Positions 8,501 through 18,700 of a stretch of DNA of 64,000 bases are shown piece after piece (position 1 is the stretch's first letter; every line of letters starts with the position of its first letter). Source of the DNA: Maccoyibacter sp900556645 (GTDB lineage: Bacteria; Bacillota; Clostridia; Lachnospirales; Lachnospiraceae); NCBI GenBank assembly GCA_958349535.1, contig CATWDJ010000004.1:62001-126000 (forward strand), given 5' to 3'. A program made the position numbers and the translations under genes. The notes beneath the pieces were generated by a model, which had not been told where the DNA came from, did not search any database, and saw only the letters and a list, made by a program, of their open reading frames with translations.

Positions 8501-10660
8501 TTACTTTGTTTTTTTCATTCCCTTGGTCTTAAAGAGATACCAAATCTCACTTGCCAGACAGATGGATGAATAAGTACCTGCCAGCAATCCTACCATTAAC
8601 GGAAGGGCAAACTCCCGAATAGAAGTTACTCCCAACAGGAACAGTAAAAATACCATAACAAAGGTGGTAATAGATGTGTTGATACTTCTGGACATGGTCT
8701 GCATAATGCTCTTATTGACAATTTCTCTATAAGCCTCTTTTGTTTCATCATGTTTCATCTTCAAAGTTTCACGGATTCTGTCAAAAATAACAATGGTATT
8801 ATTGATGGAATAACCGATAATTGTCAACATACATGCAATAAAGGTATTTCCCACAGAAATCCATGCCAGCACATAACAAGTCAGCACAATCAGCACATCA
8901 TGGGCCAGGGCGATAACCGCACTTGCCGCAAAACGAACATCCTTGAACCGGAACCAGATATAAACCAGCATACATGCGGTAGCTATCAATACCGCCACAA
9001 CGGCATCGGATTTCATCTCTTTACTTACGGTAGAACTGATACTTTCAGAGGTAATGGTACTCTCATCAACTCCGAATTTTTCATTCATGGTACTGCTCAA
9101 GGCTTCACGTTCATCCAGAGAAAGGGTTCTGGTTTTTATCACAATCTGATTGGTTCCTTCCACCGCCTGTGCCTGAACATTTCCATCTCCTGTTATTTCC
9201 TCCACCAGAGGGATAATCTCTTTATCGATTTCTTTGATGGTATAATCCTTGTCCATCATAACCGTGGTGGAAGTACCGCCCTTAAACTCCAAGCTGTAAT
9301 TCAGAATATTTCCGTTCTTTGCCTTGTGCATTCCCATTCCTACAAATCCACAGGCAATGACCAGACAGGAAATCGTAATAAAAATCCCTGCTTTTCCTAC
9401 GAAATTTATAGTCTTTCTCTCCTTTGCCTTTCCGTAGAATTTTGCATCCTTCACACCCAATGCGTAGACCGCACGAATCAACAGTTTCGTAATTACCATG
9501 CAGGTAAACATGGATAAAATAATACCGATTGCCAGTGTGGAAGCAAAGCCTTTTACACTTCCCGAACCCAGCAGACCCAAAACTGCTGCCGCAATCAAGG
9601 TTGTGATATTTCCGTCTAAAATTGCAGAACGTGCCCGGGTAAAACCGCTGTCAATAGCCGTCGCCACAGACTTTCCTGCTGCCAATTCTTCCCGAATACG
9701 GGCAAAAATAATGACATTGGCATCCACCGCCATACCGATGGAAAGAATGATACCTGCAATACCCGGCAACGTCAAAGTTACCTCAAACAGATACAAAGTC
9801 ACAATGACCAGTGTTGTATAAATCGCCAAAGAAAATGCAGATACAACACCCGGAATCAGATATTGAATTATCATAAAAATCATAACCAGCACCAAACCGA
9901 TGGCTGCTGCTTTCAAACTGGTGGAAATTGCTTCTTCACCCAACTGTGCTCCCACCACTTCGGAACGCAACTCTTCCAGCTTCAAGGAAAGAGAACCGAT
10001 ACGAATCTGAGAAGCCAGAGTCTCTGCTGCCTCATAGCTTTCAATCTTAGTAATCTGTGCTGTTCCTCCAGTAATGGCACTCTGTACCGTCGGATAGCTA
10101 ATCACTTCACCGTCGTAGACAATCGGCAGGGTTTTCCCGATATTTGCAGATGTAACCTCCGCAAACTTCTCGGCACCTTCCTCTGTCAGTGTCAATTGGA
10201 CGATGTTTTCTTTATTACCGGTGTCGTTTGTGATGGTTCCTGCCTTTGCCTCTTTGACATCACTTCCATCCATAAAGGTGGTTCCGTCCTCAGTCTGAAA
10301 TTCCAGAGTACCCGGTTTACCCAAGTCCTCCAAAATCGTATTGGCATCTGTAACTCCCGGAATCTCAACGGTGATTCTGTCATCCCCCACCTGATATACC
10401 TGAGCCTCTGTACTGTAACTCTCCACACGCTTCTGCAGCTTGTAAATGGTATCACTCATCTGCTCGCTGGTGGGCTCATCTCCCACAACCTGATAGGTAA
10501 TGGATACACCGCCTGCCAAATCCAGTCCCAAGCTGATGCTTCTGTCCTCTCCCACGCCGGTGGAAGAAATAATGGTTGCGGAATAATAGCACAGACCGGC
10601 TAAAATTCCCAGCGTCAGAATCCATGTGATAATCCCGTTCTTTTTCTTCATGATTTTCAT
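8501..10660 (-). CDS. secDF: Protein translocase SecDF, fused
   Basis: A single 719-residue chain joins SecD and SecF, the proton-driven membrane proteins that pull translocated polypeptides from SecYEG. The N-terminal half has one membrane helix, GLDLAGGVSITYQV and the P1 domain. The five-helix SecD bundle follows, with GIAGIILSIGMAVDANVIIF. The second half repeats the plan with FKGGTSTTVMMD and TIIGYSINNTIVIFDRIRE. Fused SecDF occurs in Bacillus and many Clostridia. The gene follows the SCIFF maturase by 19 bases, so the scf genes and secDF probably share a transcript. Confidence 0.95.
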   Translation of the reverse strand: MKIMKKKNGIITWILTLGILAGLCYYSATIISSTGVGEDRSISLGLDLAGGVSITYQVVGDEPTSEQMSDTIYKLQKRVESYSTEAQVYQVGDDRITVEIPGVTDANTILEDLGKPGTLEFQTEDGTTFMDGSDVKEAKAGTITNDTGNKENIVQLTLTEEGAEKFAEVTSANIGKTLPIVYDGEVISYPTVQSAITGGTAQITKIESYEAAETLASQIRIGSLSLKLEELRSEVVGAQLGEEAISTSLKAAAIGLVLVMIFMIIQYLIPGVVSAFSLAIYTTLVIVTLYLFEVTLTLPGIAGIILSIGMAVDANVIIFARIREELAAGKSVATAIDSGFTRARSAILDGNITTLIAAAVLGLLGSGSVKGFASTLAIGIILSMFTCMVITKLLIRAVYALGVKDAKFYGKAKERKTINFVGKAGIFITISCLVIACGFVGMGMHKAKNGNILNYSLEFKGGTSTTVMMDKDYTIKEIDKEIIPLVEEITGDGNVQAQAVEGTNQIVIKTRTLSLDEREALSSTMNEKFGVDESTITSESISSTVSKEMKSDAVVAVLIATACMLVYIWFRFKDVRFAASAVIALAHDVLIVLTCYVLAWISVGNTFIACMLTIIGYSINNTIVIFDRIRETLKMKHDETKEAYREIVNKSIMQTMSRSINTSITTFVMVFLLFLLGVTSIREFALPLMVGLLAGTYSSICLASEIWYLFKTKGMKKTK

Positions 10661-10679
10661 GGTCTTCGTTCCTTTCTTT

Positions 10680-12041
10680 TTAAGCCTCTTCTTCCGCTAA
10701 GGCTGCTTTTATCATAATCGCACATTCCACACGTTTTCTTTGCAGCTCACATCCAATATCGTATGCTTCCAGAATGCTTCCGTGGAAATTGTAAGCGTTG
10801 GCTGCACATCCACCGCTGCAATAGAATTTCGCAAAACAGTCTCTGCACTTGTCCTTTGCATATACATTACAGCATTTGAACTCATCCCGCAGCTCCGTAT
10901 TCTTCACACCTTCGGTTACATTTCCCATCAGAAATTTTTCATTTCCTACGAATTGATGACATGGATACAAATCTCCCCATGGGGTAACCGCCAGATATTC
11001 CGTTCCCGAACCACAGCCGGACAGCCGTTTGTATACACAAGGTCCGCCTTCTAAATCTATCATAAAATGGAAAAAGTTAAATCCTTCTCCACGTTTTTCT
11101 CTCTCCACCATCTCCGCTGCCAGTGCGTCATATTCTGCAAACAGTACCGGCAAATCTTCTTCCCTGATGGCATAATCGTCCGTTTCCTCTGCCACCACCG
11201 GCTCTACGGAAATCTGCTGAAATCCTAAATCTGCCAGATGAAGCACATCCTTGGAAAAATCCAGATTGTGATGGGTAAAGGTGCCTCTCACATAATATTT
11301 CTCCTGATTTCTGCTTTCGGCAAACTTCTGGAATTTCGGCACAATCAGCTCATAGCTTCCCTTTCCGTTTCGGAAAGGTCTCATATGGTCATGGACTTCC
11401 TTACGACCGTCGATACTTAACACCACATTGTCCATCTCCCGATTGGCAAACTCCATAATATCCTCATTAAGCAGTACCCCGTTGGTCGTCAGGGTAAACC
11501 GGAAATGCTTGTCATGAAGCTTTTCCTGCTCTCTTCCGTATGCCACCAGTTGTTTTACCACATCAAAATTCATCAAAGGCTCACCGCCGAAGAAATCCAC
11601 TTCCAGATTTCTACGGTTCCCGGAATTGGCAATCAAAAAATCCAAAGCTGCCTTTCCTGTCTCATAGGACATCAAAGCTCTCCTGCCGTGATATTCCCCT
11701 TCTTCTGCAAAACAATAGCGGCATGCCAGATTGCAGTCATGAGCAATATGCAGGCACAGTGCCTTGACCACCGTAGGACGTTTCTTAAAATCCAGCAACG
11801 GCTGTTCATAGGTATCCGGTGTGAAAAGGCTTCCCTCTTCCCTTAACTGTGCAACCTCAGAGACTGCCTCCTCCAACTCTTCTTTTGTATATCTATCCGA
11901 AAGCAATTCCACAATCTGTTCGCTGCTATGTTTCTCGAACAGCGGAATCACATCATATACCACTTCATCCACCACATGGATAGCACCGCTGTTTACATCC
12001 AAAACAATATGATATCCATTGTTTATATACTGATGAACCAC
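10680..12041 (-). CDS. scfB: Radical SAM/SPASM maturase of the SCIFF peptide
   Basis: 453 residues. An N-terminal PqqD-like peptide-recognition region (about 1-80) is followed by a radical SAM domain whose cluster cysteines are C103, C107 and C110 (DCNLACRYCF). A Cys-rich SPASM extension is at about 345-435 (GCGSGTEYLAVTPWGDLYPC, CRDC, YCSGGCAANAYNFHG). The family installs thioether bonds in the six-cysteine SCIFF precursor encoded just upstream (12152-12295), which makes the assignment firm. The start is GTG at 12041 with GAGGAC upstream; the annotated N-terminus MVHQYINNGYHIVLD fits. It is separated from scfA by about 110 bases with a hairpin. Confidence 0.95.
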   Translation of the reverse strand: MVHQYINNGYHIVLDVNSGAIHVVDEVVYDVIPLFEKHSSEQIVELLSDRYTKEELEEAVSEVAQLREEGSLFTPDTYEQPLLDFKKRPTVVKALCLHIAHDCNLACRYCFAEEGEYHGRRALMSYETGKAALDFLIANSGNRRNLEVDFFGGEPLMNFDVVKQLVAYGREQEKLHDKHFRFTLTTNGVLLNEDIMEFANREMDNVVLSIDGRKEVHDHMRPFRNGKGSYELIVPKFQKFAESRNQEKYYVRGTFTHHNLDFSKDVLHLADLGFQQISVEPVVAEETDDYAIREEDLPVLFAEYDALAAEMVEREKRGEGFNFFHFMIDLEGGPCVYKRLSGCGSGTEYLAVTPWGDLYPCHQFVGNEKFLMGNVTEGVKNTELRDEFKCCNVYAKDKCRDCFAKFYCSGGCAANAYNFHGSILEAYDIGCELQRKRVECAIMIKAALAEEEA

Positions 12042-12094
12042 TTTATAGTCCTCACTTTCCTATCTCTTTTTTCACGCTTTTTAAACGCACAAAT

Positions 12095-12117
12095 GACCGC
12101 ACGCTATGCGGACGGTC
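12095..12117 (-). promoter_or_regulatory. Hairpin between scfA and scfB
   Basis: On the minus strand CCGCA-TAGCG-TGCGG forms a 5-bp stem, extended by GA/TC after a four-base bulge. No T-tract follows. It could stabilise the 3' end of a short scfA message or attenuate read-through into scfB, giving more peptide than enzyme. This is inferred from position only. Confidence 0.4.
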
Positions 12118-12151
12118 GTTGTATAAGCACTTATGTAATTATTGACTGTAA

Positions 12152-12295
12152 TTATTTACTCTGCTCACAAGTCTGGTTTCCTACGGTACAGGATGTTTTA
12201 CATGCTGACTGACAAGATGTCTGGCATTCTCCGCATCCACCTTTTTTTACTGTGTTCTGTAATTTCTTTGTATTTAATGTCTTTACGTGTTTCAT
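12152..12295 (-). CDS. scfA: SCIFF ribosomal peptide precursor (six cysteines)
   Basis: A 47-codon gene. The product begins MKHVKTLNTKKLQNTVKKGG and ends with a Cys-rich core: cysteines at 21, 24, 28, 32, 36 and 43. Six cysteines within about 45 residues and the leader KTLNTKKLQ are the hallmarks of the SCIFF family, a ranthipeptide-type RiPP nearly universal in Clostridia. ATG at 12295 follows AAAGGAG at good spacing, and a promoter lies just upstream. The next gene on the strand is its radical SAM maturase. The mature product is expected to carry Cys thioether bridges; reported roles are regulatory, but nothing in the window tells the role here. Confidence 0.95.
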   Translation of the reverse strand: MKHVKTLNTKKLQNTVKKGGCGECQTSCQSACKTSCTVGNQTCEQSK

Positions 12296-12334
12296 GCTTC
12301 GTCTCCTTTCAGATAACTATATAATCTGAAACTC

Positions 12335-12363
12335 AGTATATCACAATCTTGGGCATATGAAAA
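12335..12363 (-). promoter_or_regulatory. Promoter of scfA
   Basis: Minus strand TTTTCA (12358-12363), 17 bases, TATACT (12335-12340). The scfA start codon is 39 bases downstream of the -10 box. Confidence 0.55.
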
Positions 12364-12379
12364 GCATTTTTTCAGGAAA

Positions 12380-12742
12380 CTAACCTAACATTCCTCCCAG
12401 CATTCCCGCTGCCATACAGATAACCAGTGTAGTTGCCGTATGAATCAAATCCTGCGGCAGTCCTCCGTTGATTCCCACGGAAACAGCAAATAGAATCACA
12501 AAATAGGCAGCTCCCATCAGGATGCCCCACAAAAATTTACGGGTTTTCATCTTCTTTCCCGCAATCAGGCCTCCCACAAAGCCGGACAGGATATACACAA
12601 TCACAATGCCCACCTTTACAAAGGTCTCTCCCTGCTGCATCTTCTCCAGAAGCACTGCCAGAAGCACCAGTCCCAGTCCGGTAATGATATACATACAGAT
12701 TAAATCGGCAATCAGCCATTTTAAGGATATTTTCTTCTCCAT
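12380..12742 (-). CDS. TIGR04086-type four-helix membrane protein
   Basis: 120 residues, almost entirely hydrophobic, with four predicted membrane helices (about 10-34, 40-63, 68-90 and 98-120). Each is Gly-rich towards the C-terminus (GFVGGLIAGKKM, AAGMLGGMLG). Size, composition and position next to the SCIFF genes and secDF match the clostridial membrane protein family TIGR04086, for which no function is known. The start follows GGGAGGGAC. The assignment rests on recalled family context, not on a search. Confidence 0.7.
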   Translation of the reverse strand: MEKKISLKWLIADLICMYIITGLGLVLLAVLLEKMQQGETFVKVGIVIVYILSGFVGGLIAGKKMKTRKFLWGILMGAAYFVILFAVSVGINGGLPQDLIHTATTLVICMAAGMLGGMLG

Positions 12743-12792
12743 TTTTGTCCCTCCCCTACAATATATGCGGCGAGAGACTAATTATGTACTGC

Positions 12793-13443
12793 CTATTCTA
12801 TTTTCTGTTCTGCCTTTGCCTTCAAAATAGCCTCATTCAGTGAAAGCATTTTCTCATCCAGAATGGATACAATTCCGGAACATTCCCGCAGCTCACGGCT
12901 GATATACTCCGGTGCATTTCCCTCAAATTTGTAATAAATCTTATGCTCCAGACTTGCCCAGAAGTCCATGGCAATGGTTCTTATCTGTATCTCTACCTTT
13001 GTATCAATGACCCGGTCTGACAAAAAAATCGGCACCGTTACCAGCATATGATAACTCTTATATCCGCTTTCCTTTGGATTCTTAATGTAATCCTTGATGG
13101 AAACCACGGTCAAATCATTCTGTTTTCCAATCATCTCCGCTATCCGGTAAATATCAGAGGTAAAGGAACACACGATACGGATACCTGCAATATCATTGAC
13201 ATGGTCTACCATATTCTGTATGGATGTCTCATATCCGTTTTTCTTCAGTTTCTTTACAATGCTCTCCGGCGACTTAATTCTGGATTTTATGTATTCAATG
13301 GGATTGTACTGATGTACATGCTGAAACTCGTCATTTAAAATCTCCAGCTTCGTACCCACTTCCTTTAAAGCCGAATTGTACAAAAACATGACGGATTTCC
13401 AACTGTCAACCCCCTCATCTATTTGAACTATTGAATTCTCCAT
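12793..13443 (-). CDS. Small alarmone synthetase, RelQ/YjbM-like
   Basis: A stand-alone (p)ppGpp synthetase domain without the hydrolase, TGS or ACT parts of Rel. The frame could begin at 13482, but ATG at 13443 has GGAAGGTGGG before it, giving 216 residues. Visible synthetase motifs are DIAGIRIVCSF (metal-binding Asp), SGYKSYHMLV (G-loop-like), and EIQIRTIAMDFWASLEHKIYYK, which ends in the conserved EHK. It makes the stringent-response nucleotide from GTP or GDP plus ATP. It has its own promoter, divergent from the plus-strand gene at 13650. RelP and RelQ types cannot be separated with certainty by eye. Confidence 0.9.
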   Translation of the reverse strand: MENSIVQIDEGVDSWKSVMFLYNSALKEVGTKLEILNDEFQHVHQYNPIEYIKSRIKSPESIVKKLKKNGYETSIQNMVDHVNDIAGIRIVCSFTSDIYRIAEMIGKQNDLTVVSIKDYIKNPKESGYKSYHMLVTVPIFLSDRVIDTKVEIQIRTIAMDFWASLEHKIYYKFEGNAPEYISRELRECSGIVSILDEKMLSLNEAILKAKAEQKIE

Positions 13444-13506
13444 TATACCCACCTTCCATGCTTGGCAATCTTTTCCTCTCAAAAAAGACCGCAGAAATCT
13501 ACAATT

Positions 13507-13536
13507 ATTATATCATGTATCTTTTTCTTTTGTCGC
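13507..13536 (-). promoter_or_regulatory. Promoter of the small alarmone synthetase gene
   Basis: Minus strand GCGACA (13531-13536), 18 bases, TATAAT (13507-13512). It points away from the plus-strand promoter at 13581. Confidence 0.5.
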
Positions 13537-13580
13537 AGTTTTCGTGAATTTTAATAATCTTTTTATACTTTCATAATTCA

Positions 13581-13610
13581 TTGGATATCTCGTCCTTTTT
13601 TTGTTATACT
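13581..13610 (+). promoter_or_regulatory. Promoter of the 87-residue hypothetical gene
   Basis: TTGGAT (13581-13586), 18 bases, TATACT (13605-13610), followed 40 bases later by the ATG with an AGGAAAGGA ribosome binding site. Confidence 0.55.
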
Positions 13611-13649
13611 CTTCCTATATGACTACTATCAGGAAAGGACTTCCATTTT

Positions 13650-13913
13650 ATGCGAATCTGGTTTAAAACCTTTAAGAACAACCGAATGTTAAGGGATTTC
13701 TGTGTCACAGATGACAGCGACGACACACGGACCCACAAGATTTTCCGCGGATTGGAACAGGCATGCTATGAGTTTGATTTAAGCCAGCCCATCTGGCTGG
13801 ACACCACCATCACGGATTTTAAACGCCATGCAAAAGCCCGTTTCACTCAGGACAGCTTCGTGGACGAAATTGATTTCGATTATCTGGAAATACAGGTCAT
13901 CGAGGAAGATTAA
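13650..13913 (+). CDS. Small hypothetical protein, 87 residues
   Basis: I do not recognise a family. The product is soluble and mildly acidic, with no signal peptide, membrane helix or cysteine pair. It begins MRIWFKTFKNNRMLRD and ends in an acidic strand (YLEIQVIEED). Aromatic residues and alternating strands suggest a compact alpha/beta fold. It has its own promoter and ribosome binding site. It is a lone plus-strand gene between two minus-strand genes and converges with trmH with only 22 bases between the stops. Those signals make it a real gene. Confidence 0.7.
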   Translation: MRIWFKTFKNNRMLRDFCVTDDSDDTRTHKIFRGLEQACYEFDLSQPIWLDTTITDFKRHAKARFTQDSFVDEIDFDYLEIQVIEED

Positions 13914-13935
13914 AAGAAAGTTTTTACCCCTCTAT

Positions 13936-14709
13936 TCATCTTCTCTGACGATTGGCCTCATACATCAGAATCCCTGCCGCCATTGCCGCATTCAGGGATT
14001 CCAGTTTTCCTTCCATAGGAATCCTGATATAAGTATCTGCTGTATCAGCAATTTTTTCACTTAATCCATTCCCCTCATTTCCAATTAAAAACGCCGTAGG
14101 TTTCCGATAATCCCACTTATCATAGAAGGTTTCTCCTTTTAAATGAGCAGCGTAACAGGAAATTCCTCTCTCCTGCAGTTCAAAAATACTTTTTTCCAAA
14201 TCCTCCGTATATACAAACGGCATCCGATAAACAGAACCCATGGTAGAGCGGATGGTTTTGGGATTAAATAAGTCCACCGTATTCCGGCTCATCAGAATTC
14301 CCGTAACTCCTGCTCCTTCTGCCGTACGAAACATGGTTCCCAGATTTCCCGGGTCCTGAATATTTTCCGTTACCAAAAGTAAAGGCGGTGTCTTATCATC
14401 CCCTAGCAAATCTTCCAATTGATATTCCGGCATTTTTACCACACAGAGAATCCCCTGAGGGGTCATGGTATCCGATACGTGTTTAAACACAGCATCCGAT
14501 AACACCTCATATGTATGTTTTTCCAAAATCTCTGGATTTTTTTCCAAAAAACTTTCCGAAACATAGATGGACTCTATCCATTCTTCGGGAGCTTCCCGAA
14601 ACATCTTCACTCCCTCAACAACAAAGGCACGAGATGTTCTCCGTGCCTTTCCCTTTGTATTTAGCTGTATCAGATTTTTAACCTGCGGATTGTTCGTACT
14701 TGTAATCAT
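13936..14709 (-). CDS. SpoU/TrmH-family RNA 2'-O-methyltransferase
   Basis: A SAM-dependent RNA ribose methyltransferase of the SPOUT class. It is 257 residues from ATG at 14709, chosen because TTAGGAGAG (overlapping the pfkA stop) precedes it; the frame opens earlier, inside pfkA. The N-terminal L30e-like substrate-binding part (about 1-95) is followed by the knotted domain with motif 1 NIQDPGNLGTMFRTAEGAG, motif 2 FLIGNEGNGLS and motif 3 IPMEGKLESLNAAMAAGILM. The target, rRNA or tRNA, cannot be told from sequence. It is last in the dnaE-pfkA-trmH run. Confidence 0.93.
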   Translation of the reverse strand: MITSTNNPQVKNLIQLNTKGKARRTSRAFVVEGVKMFREAPEEWIESIYVSESFLEKNPEILEKHTYEVLSDAVFKHVSDTMTPQGILCVVKMPEYQLEDLLGDDKTPPLLLVTENIQDPGNLGTMFRTAEGAGVTGILMSRNTVDLFNPKTIRSTMGSVYRMPFVYTEDLEKSIFELQERGISCYAAHLKGETFYDKWDYRKPTAFLIGNEGNGLSEKIADTADTYIRIPMEGKLESLNAAMAAGILMYEANRQRR

Positions 14710-14717
14710 ATGCTCTC

Positions 14718-15692
14718 CTAACGGGATAAATTCCTGCACACCTCCCACTGGTATTCCGGAATCCCCTTCTGCATTGCCAGTGCCTCATCAATATCAAAGT
14801 CTACAAATTCTCCGTGGCGGTATCCTACTACCCGGTTGGTTTTACCCTCCAACAGCAAATCCACCGCCATTGCTCCCATGGTAGAAGCATAGACACGATC
14901 TTTACAGGTCGGGCTGCCGCCTCGCTGCATGTGTCCTAAGATGGTGGCTCTGGTCTCCACACCGGTGGCAGCCTCAATACGTTTTGCCATACTGGTGGAA
15001 TGACCGATTCCCTCTGCATTGATAATAATATGGTGCTTTTTCCCCCGTTTTCGGTTATTGATGATGTTGTTTACCAGCACCTGCTCATCATAGTTGTATT
15101 TCTCCGGCAGCAGAATATCCTCCGCTCCATTTGCAATACCGCACCACAGGGCAATGTATCCGGCTCCCCGGCCCATAACCTCAATGATAGAACATCTCTC
15201 ATGGGAAGTGGAAGTATCTCTTACCTTATCAATGGCTTCCATAGCCGTATTTACCGCTGTATCAAATCCTATGGTATATTCGGTAGATGCGATATCCAAA
15301 TCAATGGTTCCCGGAAGTCCGATAGTATTAATTCCATGTTCTGCCAACTTCTGGGCACCTTTGAAGGAACCGTCTCCTCCGATTACTACGATACCGTCGA
15401 TTCCGTGTTTCTTACAAATGGCAGCACCCTTTTCCTGGCCCTCCGGTGTTGTAAACTCCTTACACCGTGCAGTCTGGAGTATGGTACCTCCTCTTTGGAT
15501 AATGTCGGATACATCCGTTGCCTTCATATCTATAATCTCTTCCTGTAAAAGTCCTGCGTAGCCACGCTTAATTCCTTTTACATTCAGTCCCTTTGTCAAA
15601 GCCTGACGAACCACTGCACGAATTGCCGCATTCATTCCCGGTGCATCTCCACCGCTGGTCAACACACCAATGGTTTTTACTTCTTTTGCCAT
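14718..15692 (-). CDS. pfkA: ATP-dependent 6-phosphofructokinase
   Basis: The committed step of glycolysis, converting fructose 6-phosphate to the 1,6-bisphosphate. It is 324 residues, the usual bacterial length. The ATP site is SGGDAPGMNAAIR and GGDGSFKGA, and the catalytic loop reads GTIDLDI rather than the common GTIDNDI, keeping both aspartates. MGRGAGYIAL and the C-terminal substrate site GHMQRGGSPTCKDR are present. The glycine after GGDG matches ATP rather than pyrophosphate enzymes. It starts 40 bases after dnaE with AGGAGG before ATG, a classic Firmicute dnaE-pfkA neighbourhood. Confidence 0.95.
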   Translation of the reverse strand: MAKEVKTIGVLTSGGDAPGMNAAIRAVVRQALTKGLNVKGIKRGYAGLLQEEIIDMKATDVSDIIQRGGTILQTARCKEFTTPEGQEKGAAICKKHGIDGIVVIGGDGSFKGAQKLAEHGINTIGLPGTIDLDIASTEYTIGFDTAVNTAMEAIDKVRDTSTSHERCSIIEVMGRGAGYIALWCGIANGAEDILLPEKYNYDEQVLVNNIINNRKRGKKHHIIINAEGIGHSTSMAKRIEAATGVETRATILGHMQRGGSPTCKDRVYASTMGAMAVDLLLEGKTNRVVGYRHGEFVDFDIDEALAMQKGIPEYQWEVCRNLSR

Positions 15693-15732
15693 GTCGTTTT
15701 CCTCCTATGGTTCACATACTATGTTACCTATT

Positions 15733-18700
15733 CTAATCTCTTCTTCTGTTGTTTTCAATGGCTTTTTCTACAACTTTCACATTTCCCTCACCAAAGGCTT
15801 CCCTTAAAATCCCCAGTAGCTTTGGTTCAATCTTTACGTTACGGTTTGCAGAAAGCCGTTTCACAGCTCTCTCTTTTGAGAGAAAAATCACTACGCTGTC
15901 TCCACCATCAGAGCCTGCAATAAGACCATAAAGCCGTTCTTCTTCTTTTTCATAGATTTCTTTGTTTTCAAATTGAATCCACAACTCCTTTGGTGTTTCA
16001 TCAAATCCATAGATTTTCTCACAGATCAGCTTTCCGTTTTTATCTTCCTCCACACTGGCATGACCGCGGATAAATATTTTCTCATCCACATTCAGATAAT
16101 TGTGATATTTTTCATAATCTCTCGGAAAAATAATAACCTCCACAGTTCCCAGCAAATCCTCCAACGTAATAAAAGCCATTGTCTTATTATTCTTTGTATA
16201 TTTGATGGTTTTATCCGTAATCATTCCGCCAATCATAACATTTTCATTGTCCAAAACTCTTACGCTGCCGCTTTCCTCGTCCAAAAGGAAATCATTGGTA
16301 GTGGCAGATATGTTCTTCCTCCATTTTTCCTCATATTCTTCCAACGGATGTCCGCTGATATAAACACCCAAAACTTCCTTTTCAAATCCCAGCAATGTTT
16401 CTTTTGGAAATTCTCCCACAGCTGGCATACGGATTTCAAAATCCTCTTTGGTATCTTCCGTAGCAAAATCAAACAGACTAATCTGTCCTGCAACAGAATT
16501 TTTTTTCTCATCATTAATATTTTCCAGAATCGCAGAATACACCTGCATTTTCTGCTTTCTGGTTCCCTCAAGACCATCGAAAGCACCTGCTTTGATGAAA
16601 TTTTCAATGGTCCGTTTGTTTACCTCTTTGCCGCTGAGGCGCATACAGAAATCCTTCAAGTCACGGAATTTTCCGTGTTCCTGCCGCTCCTGTACCAATG
16701 CCTCAATTACCGGTCTTCCTACGCTCTTAATGGCAGAAAGTCCGTAACGGATGGCATTTCCCGATACAGAGAAATTTCCCTCTCCCTCATTGATGTCCGG
16801 CGGCAGAATCTCAATTCCCATTCTGCGGCAAGTGAGAATATACTCTGAAACCTTAGTGGAGTTGTCCATAACCGAGGTCATAAGAGCTGCCATAAATTCC
16901 ACCGGATAATAGTATTTCAAATATGCGGTCTGATACGCAACCACCGCATAAGCCGCCGCATGAGATTTATTAAATGCATATTTTGCAAAATCAATCATTT
17001 CATCATAAATTTTATTGGCTACGGCTTCCTCGATTCCTCTGGCAATACAGCCCGGCACTCCCTCCGCCTCGTTGCCATATACGAAATTCTTCCGCTCCTG
17101 TTCCATAACAGAGGCTTTTTTCTTGGACATGGCTCTCCGCACCAAATCGCTTCTTCCCAGTGTATAACCTGCCAAGTCCCGTACAATCTGCATAACCTGC
17201 TCCTGATATACAATACAGCCGTAGGTAGGTGCTAAGATTGGTTCCAACTGCGGACAATCGTAAGTAACTTCTTCGGGATGATTTTTTCCCTTAATATAAG
17301 CAGGAATAAAATCCATAGGTCCCGGACGATACAGAGAAATTCCCGCAATAATATCTTCCAGACTCTGAGGCTTCAATTCCTTCATAAAGTTTTTCATTCC
17401 GGCACTTTCCAGCTGGAATATTCCTTCGGTTTTTCCTGAGCCGATGGAATCCAGTACCGCCTTGTCATTAAAATCGATATTGTCCATATCCGGTTCCACA
17501 CCGGAGCTCTTTTTTGCCAACCTTGCGGCATTTTGAATAACCGTCAGAGTACGCAGACCCAAAAAATCCATTTTCAGCAATCCCAGCTCTTCGATAGTAG
17601 TCATGGTAAACTGAGTGGTAATAGTTCCGTCCGATGCTCTGGACAACGGTACATATTCATCCATAGCCTTCTGACTGATTACCACTCCTGCTGCGTGCAT
17701 GGAGGTATGCCGTGGAAGTCCCTCCAGACGTTTGGACATATCAATCAGATTTTTTACCGTTTCATCGGTCTGATACATTGCCCGTAGCTCCGGGTTCATC
17801 ACCAACGCCTTCTCTATGGTAATCCCCAGTTCATTTGGTATCTGCTTTGCAATCCCATCCACATAGGCATAAGGCAAGTCCATAACCCTTCCCACATCTC
17901 GGATAACGCCCCGGGCTGCCAGAGTACCGAAGGTTACAATCTGGGTTACACAGTCCTCACCGTATTTTCGCACTACATAATCAATAACTTCCTGCCGTCT
18001 TTCAAAGCAGAAATCAATATCAATATCCGGCATAGACACACGCTCCGGGTTCAGGAAACGTTCAAACAGCAGATTGTATTTGATTGGGTCAATATTGGTA
18101 ATTCCCGTGGTATAGGACACCAGACTTCCTGCGGCACTTCCCCTGCCGGGACCCACCATGATGTCCTGCTCTCTGGCATATCGTATAAAATCCCACACAA
18201 TTAGAAAATAATCCACGTATCCCATCTTTCGGATGACGGAAAGTTCATATTCCAGACGTTCTTCCAGTTCTTCGTAATTATCAGGATACCGTTGTTTCAA
18301 TCCGTCAAAGCAGAGCTTATTCAGATAAGTCCATGAATCATAGCCCTCCGGCACTTCAAAATGCGGCAACTTGGTAACGCCAAATTCTATCTCCACATGA
18401 CAGCGGTCTGCAATCTTCTGGGTATTTTCCAACGCCTGCAACGCATAAGGAAAAAGGGTCTTCATTTCCTCCTCAGATTTTACATAATACTGTCCGCCCT
18501 CATACCGCATACGGTCTTCGTCTGCCAGCTTCTTTCCGGTTTGTATACACAATAAAATGTCGTGAGGCTCCGCATCCTCTGCAAAGGTATAATGAACGTC
18601 GTTGGTCGCCACCAGTTCAATGCCCAGCTCCTGACTCATCCGTAAAAGCTGTTGATTCACATTGGCCTGCTCCGGGATTCCATGATCCTGTAATTCTAAA

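Noticed and set aside
15973..16848. 291-codon plus-strand open frame inside dnaE
   Set aside because: Antisense shadow of dnaE; no ribosome site, no recognisable protein pattern, and the minus frame is a clear polymerase.
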